Source: an uncultured Bacteroidales bacterium
GTDB taxonomy: Bacteria; Bacteroidota; Bacteroidia; Bacteroidales; P3
Reading direction: 5' to 3'
NCBI GenBank assembly: GCA_937884485.1
Contig: CALGCG010000057.1
Location: 5,184-69,183, forward strand
Length of the DNA: 64,000 bases
The position numbers and the translations under genes were made by a program. The notes beneath the pieces were generated by a model. That model had not been told where the DNA came from, searched no databases, and worked only from the letters and a program-made list of their open reading frames with translations. Below are positions 51,510 to 61,878 of the stretch, in pieces (position 1 is the first letter of the stretch; each line of letters opens with the position of its first letter).

Positions 51510-52411
51510 AGGCGTGTCTGTTCGAGGTCTTTCTGCAGCTGCTGCTGCAGCGCTTCGGGGGTGGAGAAATGCTTGATGTCGCGCAGGCGGTGGAGGAACT
51601 CGACGTTGACCGTCTGGCCGTAGAGGTCGCCTTGGAAGTCGAGCAGGTGTACCTCGAGGGTGGGGCGGTCGATGCCGAAGGTGGGGGCTGCGCCGAGGTT
51701 GGCCATGCCGACAAGGGTGGAGAGTTTGACGGCGTAGACGCCCTCCTTGGGGAGCATCTTGCGGGTCTGGGAGAGGTCGATGTTGGCGGTGGGAAATCCG
51801 AGAGTATGGCCCACGCCGCGGCCGTGCTGCACGGCTCCCGTGACGGCGAAGGGGCGTCCCAGCAGGGCCGAGGTCTCGTCGACGGCGCCGCGCTCCAGGG
51901 TCTCGCGGATGCGGCTGGAGCTGATGGGGGAGCCCTCCACCTGATAGGGTTCGCCACGATGCAGGGAGAATCCCAACTCGGAGGCCAAAAGCGGCAGACG
52001 GTCGAAGTCGTCGTTCAGCTTGCTCCCGAAACGGCTGTCATAACCCACCAGGAGGGCGCGCATATTCAGCTGCTCGAAGAGCAGGCGTGCCATCGTGCAG
52101 GCCGACAGCTGTGCCACCTCGGCGGTGAAGGGCAGCACGGCGACATACTTCGCGCCGGCATTGAACAGCAGCCGCAGGTGCTCCTCGGGGTCGTCGAGCC
52201 AGTATTCGCTCTGCCGGCGTCCGAGGACGAAGGAGGGGTGGCTGGTGAGGGTGACAATCAGGGGTGAAAGGTGGTGGTGGGAGGAGGAAAGTTGGCGGAT
52301 GAGGGCCTGGTGGCCACGGTGCACGCCGTCGAACACACCCACGGTCGCCGCCGTGGGTTCTTCGATGCGGTCCACCGTACCCTCTTGCCCGTATATTTTC
52401 AGTTCAAGCAT
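51500..52411 (-). CDS. ribF: Bifunctional riboflavin kinase/FAD synthetase RibF
   Basis: About 303 residues from ATG 52411 (TAATG overlap with the previous gene; the longer ORF is rejected). The N-terminal nucleotidyltransferase starts AATVGVFDGVHRGHQALI and has ISSSRIRETLERG; the C-terminal flavokinase has RPFAVTGAVQHGRGVGHTLGFPTANI. It converts riboflavin to FMN and FAD. It belongs to the packed minus-strand operon. Confidence 0.96.
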   Translation of the reverse strand: MLELKIYGQEGTVDRIEEPTAATVGVFDGVHRGHQALIRQLSSSHHHLSPLIVTLTSHPSFVLGRRQSEYWLDDPEEHLRLLFNAGAKYVAVLPFTAEVAQLSACTMARLLFEQLNMRALLVGYDSRFGSKLNDDFDRLPLLASELGFSLHRGEPYQVEGSPISSSRIRETLERGAVDETSALLGRPFAVTGAVQHGRGVGHTLGFPTANIDLSQTRKMLPKEGVYAVKLSTLVGMANLGAAPTFGIDRPTLEVHLLDFQGDLYGQTVNVEFLHRLRDIKHFSTPEALQQQLQKDLEQTRLWS

Positions 52412-53583
52412 TATCTTTTCAGTACAACAGTTGGTTTCACTTTCACGTGCACCCCCAGGGATAGCATGGTGGCGTGTCCTTTCTCCACGACCCCCCACTG
52501 CGGCTCGTTCTGGGTATAGGGGAAGTAGTGTATCATTTCCCCTTCGGTCACCACCTCGCACATGCGGAACTTGCGCCAGTGGTACTCAAGCTTCAGCGTC
52601 AGGTTTTGGAAGCGCTCGAAGGTTACGTCGTTGCTGTTGATGGACACGCTGCTGTAGTGTGCGCAACCCATCAGTGGGACGAAATTGGAGCCGTCCCACC
52701 AGTTCACTTCCATGCCCAGGTCTTTCCATTTCATGCGCAGGGTGGGCGAGAAGGCCCATCCGTTGTTGAAGGGAATGGTGGTGTCTCTCACCTGGTGGTA
52801 GCGCAGCAGGAGTATCTCCAGGTCGGCGCTGAAGTCGTCCTCGCTGAAGCGCAGTCCCAATCCGGTGCCGAGGTTCACTTTGTTTTTGGTATGAAGGAAT
52901 TCGGCGGTGTTGAGGCCCTCGCCGCCTGTATGCTGCGCCAGGGCATAGATGGGCACATAGGGGGTCCAGCGTCCCAGCGGCAGTTTCAGGTGCGAGGCCA
53001 GTCCCAGGTAGAATTGTTCCTGGTGGTCGCTGCGGTTGAAGATGAACTCGCGCCAGTCTGCCCATGCGTCCACGTCGACAATGCGGTGCTGCACCAGCAT
53101 CTGCACGCCCCCTTCGGGGTCGGCGGCATAGGTGAGCTCGCGGTTGTATAGCGGCGTGGGCAGGCCGTGGCCATTATTGTTTTCGAGGCTTCCGATGACC
53201 ACCGACAGCCAGGGGTAGAAGTCCACGCGCGCCTGCACCCAGGGCAGTATATGCATCGACGAGGAGGTGTCGCTCCAGGTGGGGTGTGCCGTGGTGTAGG
53301 AGAGCGTGGTGGGATAGCTGTGGGCTCCCCAGTAGTTGAGCCAGTGCACTCCCATCGACAGCTTGACCCGCGGCTCCACCTGCCACACCAGTTTGGGCCT
53401 GAAATAGAAACCCGGCAGCGTGTAGCCGTCCATGCGCTTCAGCCCGAACTCGTTGTCCTTGAAGAAGTGGTGGTTTTCCAGCGTCAGCGACAGGCGTCCC
53501 GTCGAGTCGTCCTGGGCGAATGCGCTACCCATAGAACCTATAAGTCCTATAAGTCCGATGAGTATTGTGCGTCGCAGTTTCAT
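52411..53583 (-). CDS. Outer-membrane beta-barrel-like protein
   Basis: 390 residues. The signal peptide (MKLRRTILIGLIGLIGSMGSAFAQ) contains a 9-bp tandem DNA repeat giving GLIGLIGSMG. The rest consists of many alternating strands rich in Trp/Tyr (YFRPKLVWQVEPRVKLSMGVHWLNYWG, FSPTLRMKWKDLGMEVNWWDG) and ends with a hydrophobic strand. It looks like an outer-membrane barrel of unknown substrate. Four-base ATGA overlap with the upstream thioredoxin gene and TAATG overlap with ribF point to a single operon. Confidence 0.75.
   Translation of the reverse strand: MKLRRTILIGLIGLIGSMGSAFAQDDSTGRLSLTLENHHFFKDNEFGLKRMDGYTLPGFYFRPKLVWQVEPRVKLSMGVHWLNYWGAHSYPTTLSYTTAHPTWSDTSSSMHILPWVQARVDFYPWLSVVIGSLENNNGHGLPTPLYNRELTYAADPEGGVQMLVQHRIVDVDAWADWREFIFNRSDHQEQFYLGLASHLKLPLGRWTPYVPIYALAQHTGGEGLNTAEFLHTKNKVNLGTGLGLRFSEDDFSADLEILLLRYHQVRDTTIPFNNGWAFSPTLRMKWKDLGMEVNWWDGSNFVPLMGCAHYSSVSINSNDVTFERFQNLTLKLEYHWRKFRMCEVVTEGEMIHYFPYTQNEPQWGVVEKGHATMLSLGVHVKVKPTVVLKR
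53524..53560. repeat. 9-bp tandem microrepeat in a signal peptide
   Basis: Units of AGTCCTATA / AGAACCTAT type, read on the minus strand as LIGLIGLIGSMG within the signal peptide hydrophobic core. Confidence 0.5.
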
Positions 53584-54698
53584 TGTGCCAGAGCCTTCTT
53601 GATGGCCTCTTCGATGTCCTTGCCGCGGAGGTCGCGGGCGAGGATGGTGCCGTCGGCGCCGATGAGGAGAATCTGCGGGATGCCCTGCACGCCGTAGGTC
53701 TCGGTGGCGGTGCGGGTGCTGTCGACGAGGACGGGATAGTTGATGCCGAGGTCGCCGATGACCTTCTGCAGGTCGGCGGCGCGTTTCTCAGCGTTGCCGC
53801 GCTCCCACACGTTGAGGCCCACCAGCACAAGGCCTTGGCCCTTGTACTTGTTCCACAGGCCGATGAGGTTGTTCTCAATCTCCTGGCGGCAGGGGCCGCA
53901 CCACGAGGCGAAGAAGTCCACCAGCGTCACATGGCCCTTGGCCAGGTCGCTGAGCTTGCCGTCCTTGAGCTCGCCGTTCTCGGAGCGCCACTGGCCGGCG
54001 ATGTCGACGTAGGGGTGGCCTGCCGACGTGGCCTCGGCCTTGCGCAGCTCCTCCAGCATGCCCTGCAGGGGCTCGTAGGAGGTGATGACCGGGGCGGCGA
54101 CCTTCAGGATGCTGTCCAGCTCGCTGTAGGACAGCGCGTCGCCCTGCACCAGCCATTCGAGGGCCATGGCACCGAGGATGTTGTCGGGGTTCTCGTTGTA
54201 GAACTCGTGCGAGGCGTCCATCATGCGCTGGTTGGCGAGCTCGGAGATGCTGTCGAGCATCTTCTCGGCCTCGGCGCGCTGCTCGGCGTCGGGGGTGTTG
54301 TAGAGGGCCATCCACGTATCCATCTCCTGCTGGAGGTCTTCCATGGAGGTCTTCTTGGCGAACTTCCACATGCGGTCGTTGAGCGGGGTGCCCCACAGGC
54401 TGTCGGTGGTGAGGTGGATGGTGCCGGGCTCCACCACGCACATGGCGCCGCCGCCGCTGAGGGTGGCAACAGCGCCCACCCAGGGCGCCTCGACCGTGCC
54501 GGCGAAGGCAAAGCGGCCGTCGCTGATTGTCGTGCTGTCCACAATCTCGCTCATGGCGGTTTGGTTGATGAGGTAGACCGTCTGTCCGTTCATGTTGTCG
54601 AAGCCTTGGGCCTCGATGCTGAATTTGTTGTCGCCCCCGCAGCTGGCCAGCACAAGCGTAACTGCCGCTGCAAAAAGCATTTGCATCGTATTTTTCAT
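53580..54698 (-). CDS. TlpA-family disulfide reductase with DUF4369-like domain
   Basis: 372 residues. A lipobox (LVLASCGG, Cys near 20) is followed by a beta-rich DUF4369-type domain (QGFDNMNGQTVYLINQ..., residues ~30-130), a helical linker and the thioredoxin domain with ASWCGPCRQE (Cys 267 and 270). Lipoprotein thioredoxins of this form are common in Bacteroidetes and work in periplasmic thiol reduction; partners are unknown. A minus-strand TATCTTTG at 54724-54731 lies 25 bp before the ATG, and element copy F lies further upstream. It is the first gene of the operon ending with mutS2. Confidence 0.9.
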   Translation of the reverse strand: MKNTMQMLFAAAVTLVLASCGGDNKFSIEAQGFDNMNGQTVYLINQTAMSEIVDSTTISDGRFAFAGTVEAPWVGAVATLSGGGAMCVVEPGTIHLTTDSLWGTPLNDRMWKFAKKTSMEDLQQEMDTWMALYNTPDAEQRAEAEKMLDSISELANQRMMDASHEFYNENPDNILGAMALEWLVQGDALSYSELDSILKVAAPVITSYEPLQGMLEELRKAEATSAGHPYVDIAGQWRSENGELKDGKLSDLAKGHVTLVDFFASWCGPCRQEIENNLIGLWNKYKGQGLVLVGLNVWERGNAEKRAADLQKVIGDLGINYPVLVDSTRTATETYGVQGIPQILLIGADGTILARDLRGKDIEEAIKKALAQ

Positions 54699-54723
54699 TG
54701 TTCTTATTTTTAAATAGCGACTG

Positions 54724-54731
54724 CAAAGATA
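54724..54731 (-). promoter_or_regulatory. -7 element of the thioredoxin-ribF-mutS2 operon
   Basis: TATCTTTG on the minus strand, 25 bp before the ATG at 54698, with a TTTG 23 nt upstream (spacing longer than usual). Confidence 0.55.
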
Positions 54732-54776
54732 CGAAAAAAAACAGCAACCGGCGACAAAAACTTTTCATGCCATATC

Positions 54777-54854
54777 CCTACCAAATTCTACCGTGGAAAC
54801 CGAGGGTATGAAGAGGGGAATAATTTGGGAAGAAGATGGGAAGAAGATGATGCG
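54777..54854 (+). repeat. 78-bp intergenic element, copy F
   Basis: Right half GGGAAGAAGATGGGAAGAAG and left start CCTACCAAATTCTACC; the left arm is diverged but the length is again 78 bp. It lies in the 365-bp divergent gap between the thioredoxin gene and guaB. The remaining gap holds the flank GTGCTGACAGCCAGCGAGTT and the guaB promoter. Confidence 0.7.
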
Positions 54855-55020
54855 GCAAGGGTGCTGACAGCCAGCGAGTTGTGTATTTGTTAAAATTTAT
54901 CGCGAAACGATATATTCTGCGATTTCGGACGGTCTGTTCGTTAGGCGTTGTAAATCAGTCGGTAGGGAGGATTGTGGGGGTTGTGTTGATATTTTTTTTC
55001 TCCATGTCAAAAAAAAGTTG

Positions 55021-55028
55021 TATCTTTG
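55021..55028 (+). promoter_or_regulatory. -7 element of guaB
   Basis: TATCTTTG, 35 bp before the ATG at 55064; the -33 region (TTTTTC) is a weak match. Confidence 0.6.
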
Positions 55029-55063
55029 CAAATTAATATTTTTAAGAATAAAATTTTTAAATC

Positions 55064-56536
55064 ATGTATACAGACACTTCTAAATTCATCGGCGAAGGCC
55101 TCACTTACGACGACGTGTTGCTCGTCCCCGCTTACTCCGAAATCCTCCCGCGCGAGGTTACGGTTGCTTCCCGTTTTTCGAAAAACATCACGCTGAACAC
55201 GCCGCTTGTCAGTGCGGCCATGGACACCGTCACCGAGGCCGCCATGGCCATCGGCATGGCCCAGGAGGGCGGCATCGGCGTGCTGCACAAGAACATGAGC
55301 ATCGAGCGTCAGGCCAATGAGGTGCGCAAAGTGAAACGTGCCGAGAACGGCATGATTATCGACCCCATCACCCTCAGCAAGGACGCCAAGGTGAAGGACG
55401 CTTTGAAGCTGATGGACGAATATGGCATCGGCGGCATCCCCATTGTTGATGAAAGCAGGATGCTCATCGGCATGGTCACCAACCGCGACCTGCGCTTCGA
55501 GCGCGACATGGAGCGCCCGCTGAGCGAAATAATGATCACCAAGCTCATCACCACCCACATGGGCACCACTTTCGCCGAGGCTACGGACATCCTCCAGCAG
55601 CACAAGATCGAGAAGCTGCCCGTGGTGAACGAAAAGGGCCAGTTCATGGGCCTCATCACCTACCGCGACATCATGAAGACCAAGGAGCGCCCCAATGCCT
55701 GCAAGGACAGCAACGGCCGTCTGCGCGTGGCCGCCGGCGTGGGCATCACGCCCGACATGATGGACCGTGTGGACGCCCTGGTGAAGGCCGGCGCCGACGC
55801 CATCGTCATCGACACCGCCCACGGCCACTCCATCCGCGTGGTGGAAGCCCTCAAGAGTGTGAAAGCCAAGTATGACAATATCGACGTTGTGGTGGGCAAC
55901 ATAGCCACCGGCGAGGCCGCCCTGATGCTGGCCGAGGCCGGCGCCGACGCCATCAAGGTGGGCATAGGACCCGGCAGCATCTGCTCCACGCGCATCATTG
56001 CCGGTATCGGCGTGCCGCAGCTCACGGCTGTGTGCGAATGCGTGGGCGCTCTCAAGTCCAAAGGCTACGATGTGCCCGTCATCGCCGACGGCGGCATCCG
56101 CTACAGCGGTGACATCGTCAAGGCCCTGGCCGCCGGCGCCAGCACCGTCATGGTTGGCAGCCTGGTGGCAGGCACCGAAGAAGCTCCCGGCGAGACCATC
56201 ATCTTCGAAGGCCGCAAGTTCAAGTCCTACCGCGGTATGGGCAGTCTCGAGGCCATGCAGGCAGGCTCGAAGGACCGCTACTTCCAGGACAAGGAGACCG
56301 ACTCCAAGAAGCTTGTGCCCGAAGGCGTTGTGGGCCGCGTGCCCTACAAAGGCACCCTCAGCGAGATTCTGTACCAGATGGTGGGTGGCCTGAAGGCCGG
56401 CATGGGCTATACCGGCAGCCGCACCATCGAGGACCTGCAGAAGGCCAAGTTCATCCGCATCACCGATGCCGGACGCACCGAGAGCCATCCCCACGACATC
56501 GCCATCACCCGCGAGGCTCCCAACTATTCGAGATAA
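55064..56536 (+). CDS. guaB: Inosine-5'-monophosphate dehydrogenase GuaB
   Basis: 490 residues. The barrel starts LTYDDVLLVPAYSEILP, two CBS domains lie at about residues 95-205, and the catalytic loop GPGSICSTRI has Cys 307. It is followed by VPVIADGGIRYSGDIVKALAAGA, the GRKFKSYRGMGS flap and the C-terminal YTGSRTIEDLQKAKF. It converts IMP to XMP for guanine nucleotides. It heads a plus-strand run continued by three foldase genes after 36 bp, with a TTAAG microrepeat between. Confidence 0.97.
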   Translation: MYTDTSKFIGEGLTYDDVLLVPAYSEILPREVTVASRFSKNITLNTPLVSAAMDTVTEAAMAIGMAQEGGIGVLHKNMSIERQANEVRKVKRAENGMIIDPITLSKDAKVKDALKLMDEYGIGGIPIVDESRMLIGMVTNRDLRFERDMERPLSEIMITKLITTHMGTTFAEATDILQQHKIEKLPVVNEKGQFMGLITYRDIMKTKERPNACKDSNGRLRVAAGVGITPDMMDRVDALVKAGADAIVIDTAHGHSIRVVEALKSVKAKYDNIDVVVGNIATGEAALMLAEAGADAIKVGIGPGSICSTRIIAGIGVPQLTAVCECVGALKSKGYDVPVIADGGIRYSGDIVKALAAGASTVMVGSLVAGTEEAPGETIIFEGRKFKSYRGMGSLEAMQAGSKDRYFQDKETDSKKLVPEGVVGRVPYKGTLSEILYQMVGGLKAGMGYTGSRTIEDLQKAKFIRITDAGRTESHPHDIAITREAPNYSR

Positions 56537-56572
56537 GTTGTTAAGAAGACAGTAGTTAAGTAGAAAAAGCAA

Positions 56573-58657
56573 ATGAAAAAGAAGATATTGCTGGCTGCGG
56601 CCATCATTTCGGTATTCGGTTTCCAGTTTTCGACAGCCAATGCCCAGGGCAATCCCGTCGTGGTCGAGGTTGGCGGCAAGCAGATACGTCAGCAGGAGTT
56701 CATGAAGGACTTCATGCAGTCTGTCGGCGACAACCTGTTGGCCAAGGGTGCCTCCGAGGCCGAGAAGCGGGCCGCCCTCGACGAGTACGTGGAGCTCTAC
56801 GCCAATTTCCAGGCCAAGTTGCGCGACGCGCGCCAGATGGGCCTCGACACCACCACGGCGCTCCGCAACGAGTTGGCAAAATACCGTTCCGAACTGGCAG
56901 CTCCCTATCTTATCGACTCGGCCATGCTCTCCAAGATCCTGCACGAGGCCTACGAGCGCAACCATTATGCGCTTCACGCCATGCACATCCTGGTGAAGGT
57001 GGGCCCCGACGCCGACCCCGAAGACACGCTGGCGGCCTATAACCGCGCCATGGAATTGCGCAAGCGTGTGGTTGGTGGCGAGAACTTCCATGATGTGGCC
57101 ATTGAGGAGGTCCGTCGCGTCGACCCCAATGCCAAGGTGCAGCCCGACGAGGGCAATCTGGGGTTCTTCACTGCGTTCGACATGGTCTATCCCTTTGAAA
57201 ACGCCGCCTATGCCCTCCAGCCCGGCGAGGTGAGCATGCCGGTGCGCACCCGCTTCGGCTATCATATCATCAAGCTTGTCGAAAGGGTGGAATTCTATGG
57301 CAAGGTGACCATCCAGCACTACTGGAACCGCAATCATAACAGTCGCGAAATCGTTCTGTCCGAGTACAACCGATTGATGAACGGCACGCCTTTCGAGATT
57401 GTGGCAAGCCAGAGCGACGACTATTCCACCGCCCAGAAGGGTGGCCTGCTGGAAAATGTCGACTTCCATCAGCTCCCCGCAGAGTATGTGGCCATAATCA
57501 GCCGCCTGAAGGAGGGCGAGTTCTCCAACCCCTTCTATACCCGCTATGGATGGCATCTGGTGAAACTCCTCAAGCGCGAGGAAATGCCCCCGTTTGAGAA
57601 GATGGAGGCCTTCTATCGCCAGCGCATGGTGCGCGATCCCCGCGGCAATGCCTCCAAGAAATCCTTTGCCGTCACGGCAAGGAAGAAATACGGACTGGTG
57701 GACCTGACGACCACTCCCGTGGCACAAAAGGGAAAGAAGAAAAAGAAAAAGCAGCCGGTGAAGATGGTGGCCAGTATCGATGCGCTCACCGCCAAGCTCA
57801 CCGACGATGTTTTCACAGGCCGTTGGAAAATCGGCGACACGGCGTTCACCGAGAATCCGGTGCTGGCACGTGTTCCCGACAAGGAGTATAAAATGCTCGA
57901 CTTTGTCGACTTTGTGCGTCGCACCCAGAGCCGCACTCCCCGCACGACGCTCGAATTCTATGCCCGTCAGCGCTACGAGGACTTCCTCGACAGCATCGTC
58001 ATCGTCTATGCCGACAGCCAGCTCGAGAAGGAGAATCCTGAGTTTGCCGAGCTCGTCGACGAGTATCGTCGCGGTTTGATGATTTTCAGCTACAACGAGC
58101 AGATGGTTTGGACCAAAGCCATCAAGGACAGCGTGGGCTTCGCCGATTTCTACGCCCGCGAGAGCGCCAAGAAGAGCCTGTCGGTGCCGTCCGATTCGAT
58201 CTATTTCTGGAAGTCTCGTGCGCGCGTTGATATATATGATGTGGCTGACAGCCGCTGCCTGGATTCTGACAAGGCCCTCAAGATTGTACGCAAGTCGGTC
58301 AAGAAGAACCTTGCCTCGTCGGACATCCTGATGGCTCTCACGAAAAAAGTCGACAGCAAGAAGTGTGAGGTCGCCGAACCGGTGACATCCTCCATCGAGG
58401 TGGTTGAGATGGGCAGACAGAACCTGCTGACCGCAGACCAGTGGACGCCGGGGGTCTATGTGGCCCATTCCGGCAAAGGCTACAGGTTGTTGGTGGTGCA
58501 GGATATCATCGAGCCCTGCCTGAAGGGGCAGTTTGAGGCTCGTGGATATTACCTCAATGCTTGGCAAAACGAAGTGGAGGAGAATCTCTGCAAGGAGCTT
58601 CGTGGCAAATACAGAGTGAAAATCCATAAGGATGTTGTCAAATCAATCTCGTTCTAA
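56573..58657 (+). CDS. Periplasmic PpiC/SurA-type peptidyl-prolyl isomerase (large)
   Basis: 694 residues, signal peptide (about 1-25, ending ANAQG). An N-terminal SurA-like helical domain (VGGKQIRQQEFMKDFMQSV...) precedes a parvulin domain at ~125-235 (ALHAMHILVKVGPDADPEDT ... GNLGFFTAFDMVYPFENAAYALQPGEVS), a second diverged parvulin-like segment (~240-345), a Lys-rich linker (KGKKKKKKQ), and a further helical domain. It probably chaperones outer-membrane proteins. It overlaps the next gene by 26 bp. Confidence 0.9.
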   Translation: MKKKILLAAAIISVFGFQFSTANAQGNPVVVEVGGKQIRQQEFMKDFMQSVGDNLLAKGASEAEKRAALDEYVELYANFQAKLRDARQMGLDTTTALRNELAKYRSELAAPYLIDSAMLSKILHEAYERNHYALHAMHILVKVGPDADPEDTLAAYNRAMELRKRVVGGENFHDVAIEEVRRVDPNAKVQPDEGNLGFFTAFDMVYPFENAAYALQPGEVSMPVRTRFGYHIIKLVERVEFYGKVTIQHYWNRNHNSREIVLSEYNRLMNGTPFEIVASQSDDYSTAQKGGLLENVDFHQLPAEYVAIISRLKEGEFSNPFYTRYGWHLVKLLKREEMPPFEKMEAFYRQRMVRDPRGNASKKSFAVTARKKYGLVDLTTTPVAQKGKKKKKKQPVKMVASIDALTAKLTDDVFTGRWKIGDTAFTENPVLARVPDKEYKMLDFVDFVRRTQSRTPRTTLEFYARQRYEDFLDSIVIVYADSQLEKENPEFAELVDEYRRGLMIFSYNEQMVWTKAIKDSVGFADFYARESAKKSLSVPSDSIYFWKSRARVDIYDVADSRCLDSDKALKIVRKSVKKNLASSDILMALTKKVDSKKCEVAEPVTSSIEVVEMGRQNLLTADQWTPGVYVAHSGKGYRLLVVQDIIEPCLKGQFEARGYYLNAWQNEVEENLCKELRGKYRVKIHKDVVKSISF

Positions 58658-59498
58658 GCATCTGTCATCCATCGTGCTGGTGGTGGCTGCGCTGCTGGGA
58701 GGCTGTTCCCGGATGGCAAGCGACGCATCGCCTGTCGTTGCCCAGGTCTACGACCAGGAGTTGCACCTCAGCGACCTTCAAGGCTTTGCAACGACGGGCC
58801 TCTCGGAGGAGGACAGCGTGGCGATAGTCCATAATTACATCGACCAGTGGATTCGTCAGGCTGTCATTTTGGCCAAAGCGGAAAAGAATGTCGAGGACGA
58901 CTTCGCCCGCGAGCTGCAGGAATACAAAAACAACCTCCTTGTCTATGCCTATGAGAGACAGATTGTCGACCAACTGATAGACACCGTCGTCCGCGAGCGG
59001 CAAATCATGAGTTATTATGATGAGCACAAGAACGAGTTCCTTTTGAAGAGCAGCATTGTGAAGGTTGTCTATGTCACCGCTCCGGTGAAGAGCCCTGCTG
59101 TCGCCAAACTCAAGAAGATTGTGCTCCGCAACAATTTCGGCGAAAGCGATATTATGGAGCTGGAAGAGGTGGCCTCGCGCTATGGCTTCAGTGGCTACTA
59201 CGATGCCACGAGTTGGATGCCTTTCTCTTCCATGCAGATGGCCATCCCTGTCACGGCTTACAACGAGCAGCTGTTCCTCCGTCAGCATCGCACTATCACC
59301 CTCTCCGACGACTCTCTCTTCTACGCTGCCCGGATTCTTGATTATAAGGTCTCTGATGAAACCTCACCCATTGAATTCCAGCGCGACAATATCCGCGCCA
59401 TCATCCTTAACCATAGGAAAATAGATATCCTCAACAAACTCCGTTCCGACCTCCTCAAGGAGGCCGAGGAGGGAGGTCATGTTAAACGTAAACTCTAA
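58632..59498 (+). CDS. SurA-like lipoprotein without a recognisable PPIase domain
   Basis: 288 residues. Lipobox LLGGC (Cys 25), then a SurA-type helical region (VYDQELHLSDL...VHNYIDQWIRQAVILAKAEKNVEDDFARELQEYKNNLLVYAYERQIV). It has the length and place of the middle protein of the foldase trio. A full parvulin signature is not visible, so it may be a chaperone without isomerase activity. It is flanked by two bona fide PPIases, 26-bp overlap before and 8 bp after. Confidence 0.78.
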   Translation: MLSNQSRSKHLSSIVLVVAALLGGCSRMASDASPVVAQVYDQELHLSDLQGFATTGLSEEDSVAIVHNYIDQWIRQAVILAKAEKNVEDDFARELQEYKNNLLVYAYERQIVDQLIDTVVRERQIMSYYDEHKNEFLLKSSIVKVVYVTAPVKSPAVAKLKKIVLRNNFGESDIMELEEVASRYGFSGYYDATSWMPFSSMQMAIPVTAYNEQLFLRQHRTITLSDDSLFYAARILDYKVSDETSPIEFQRDNIRAIILNHRKIDILNKLRSDLLKEAEEGGHVKRKL

Positions 59499-59506
59499 TT
59501 ACATCA

Positions 59507-60886
59507 ATGAAAAAGACCCTATATCCCGCCCTTGCGGCTTTGCTAATCTCCTTCCATTTTGCAGTAACGCCTGCTTCGGCACAGTCCCAACAGCCTGGAG
59601 GAACCCTTGTCGACGGCGTGGCGGCTGTCGTCGGTAAAAATATTGTGAAATATTCCGATGTCGAGCGTTCCTATGCCCAAATGCGACTCCGTTCCGGCGC
59701 CGGCGACGCCCAGTCGAACCGTTGCGCCATCTTGGAGAACCTCATTCTTACCCAACTTCTGGTGCACAAGGGCGAGTTGGACAGCGTTGAAGTAAGCGAC
59801 GAAGAGGTCAACCAGTACCTTGAAAGCTTCCTTCAGGGCGACCTGGAACGCTATGGCTCCAAAGAGGGAATCCGCGAAGCAACGGGTTTCGCCTACGATG
59901 AGTTAAAGGAACAGTACGAGCGTATGATTCGCACCAACCTCATCAGCCGCAGCGTTGAATACAGCATCACGGAGAATGTCAAAGTAACCCCAGGCGAGGT
60001 GACAGAATTCTTCAACTCCCTTCCTGCCGACAGCCTTCCCATGATGCCGGAACGCTATGAGATATCCGAGATAGTCATTCAACCCACTATCCCCGAAACA
60101 GAACGCGACCGTGTCCGTGCCGAATTGGCAGAGCTGCGGGAACGTGTCATCAAGGGCGAAAGCTTCTCCATGTTGGCAGCCCTCTATTCTCAGGACCCGG
60201 GCTCTGCACGCAAAGGTGGCGAGCTGGGCTTCTTCCCGCGCGGACGTATGGTCGCCGAGTTCGAGTCGGCGGCGTTCGCCCTGAAACCTGGCGAGGTGTC
60301 GCCCATTATCGAGACCCAGTTCGGCTTTCATATCATCCAACTTATCGAGCGCCGTGGCAACACCATCAATGCGCGCCATATCCTCATCATCCCTAAAGTC
60401 TCTTCCGAGGACCTTCTGCGCACCCGCATGAAGCTTGACAGCCTGGCCACCGAGATTCGTGCTGGCCATATCTCTTTCGAGGATGCCGCAAAGCAATACA
60501 GCACCGCCAACACTGCCAAGCAGGGCGGCACGGTGACCAACGCCACCGACGGAAGCAACCGCTTCGATGCCGAAGCCCTCAAGGAGAGCTACTATGCTGT
60601 CGGAGTCCCCGGTATGGATGTCGGCGACATTTCAAATGCTACAGCTTTCAAAACCGAGGACAGCCGCGATGCCTACCGCATCGTTCGCCTCAACCGCAAA
60701 TATCCCTCTCACAAAGCCAACCTCGGCGATGACTACGACAATATCTACAATGCCGCCCTTGCCGCCGCCAAGCAGAAACGTATGCTTGAATGGGCTCGCA
60801 AACAGGCCAAAAGGACCTATATCCGTCTTGCCGACGAGTTCAAGGGATGTGCCTTCCCCAACCTCCTGCTCAATGTTCAACAATAG
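59507..60886 (+). CDS. SurA-type peptidyl-prolyl isomerase
   Basis: 459 residues, signal peptide (about 1-25, ending ASAQS). SurA N-domain (DGVAAVVGKNIVKYSDVERSYAQMRLRSG...) followed by two parvulin domains. The first (about 175-275) has SALYSQDPGSARKGGELGFFPRGRMVAEFE in slightly changed form and PGEVSPIIETQFGFHIIQLIERRG. The second (about 283-380) has NARHILIIPKVSSEDL and KQYSTANTAKQGGTVTN. It is a periplasmic foldase for outer-membrane proteins. It is followed by the MoxR gene after 26 bp. Confidence 0.92.
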   Translation: MKKTLYPALAALLISFHFAVTPASAQSQQPGGTLVDGVAAVVGKNIVKYSDVERSYAQMRLRSGAGDAQSNRCAILENLILTQLLVHKGELDSVEVSDEEVNQYLESFLQGDLERYGSKEGIREATGFAYDELKEQYERMIRTNLISRSVEYSITENVKVTPGEVTEFFNSLPADSLPMMPERYEISEIVIQPTIPETERDRVRAELAELRERVIKGESFSMLAALYSQDPGSARKGGELGFFPRGRMVAEFESAAFALKPGEVSPIIETQFGFHIIQLIERRGNTINARHILIIPKVSSEDLLRTRMKLDSLATEIRAGHISFEDAAKQYSTANTAKQGGTVTNATDGSNRFDAEALKESYYAVGVPGMDVGDISNATAFKTEDSRDAYRIVRLNRKYPSHKANLGDDYDNIYNAALAAAKQKRMLEWARKQAKRTYIRLADEFKGCAFPNLLLNVQQ

Positions 60887-60912
60887 ACTTAACCTCTAAG
60901 CATCTCACCTCC

Positions 60913-61874
<962 letters not shown>

Positions 61875-61878
<4 letters not shown>

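Noticed and set aside
10818..54854. CRISPR interpretation of the repeated 78-bp units
   Set aside because: Copies are kilobases apart, occur in both orientations and have no spacers; no cas gene was seen.
55007..58627. 1206-codon open frame antisense to guaB and the foldase gene
   Set aside because: It lies wholly opposite two clear genes, is low in recognisable motifs, and such long antisense frames are expected from the codon bias of GC-rich genes.
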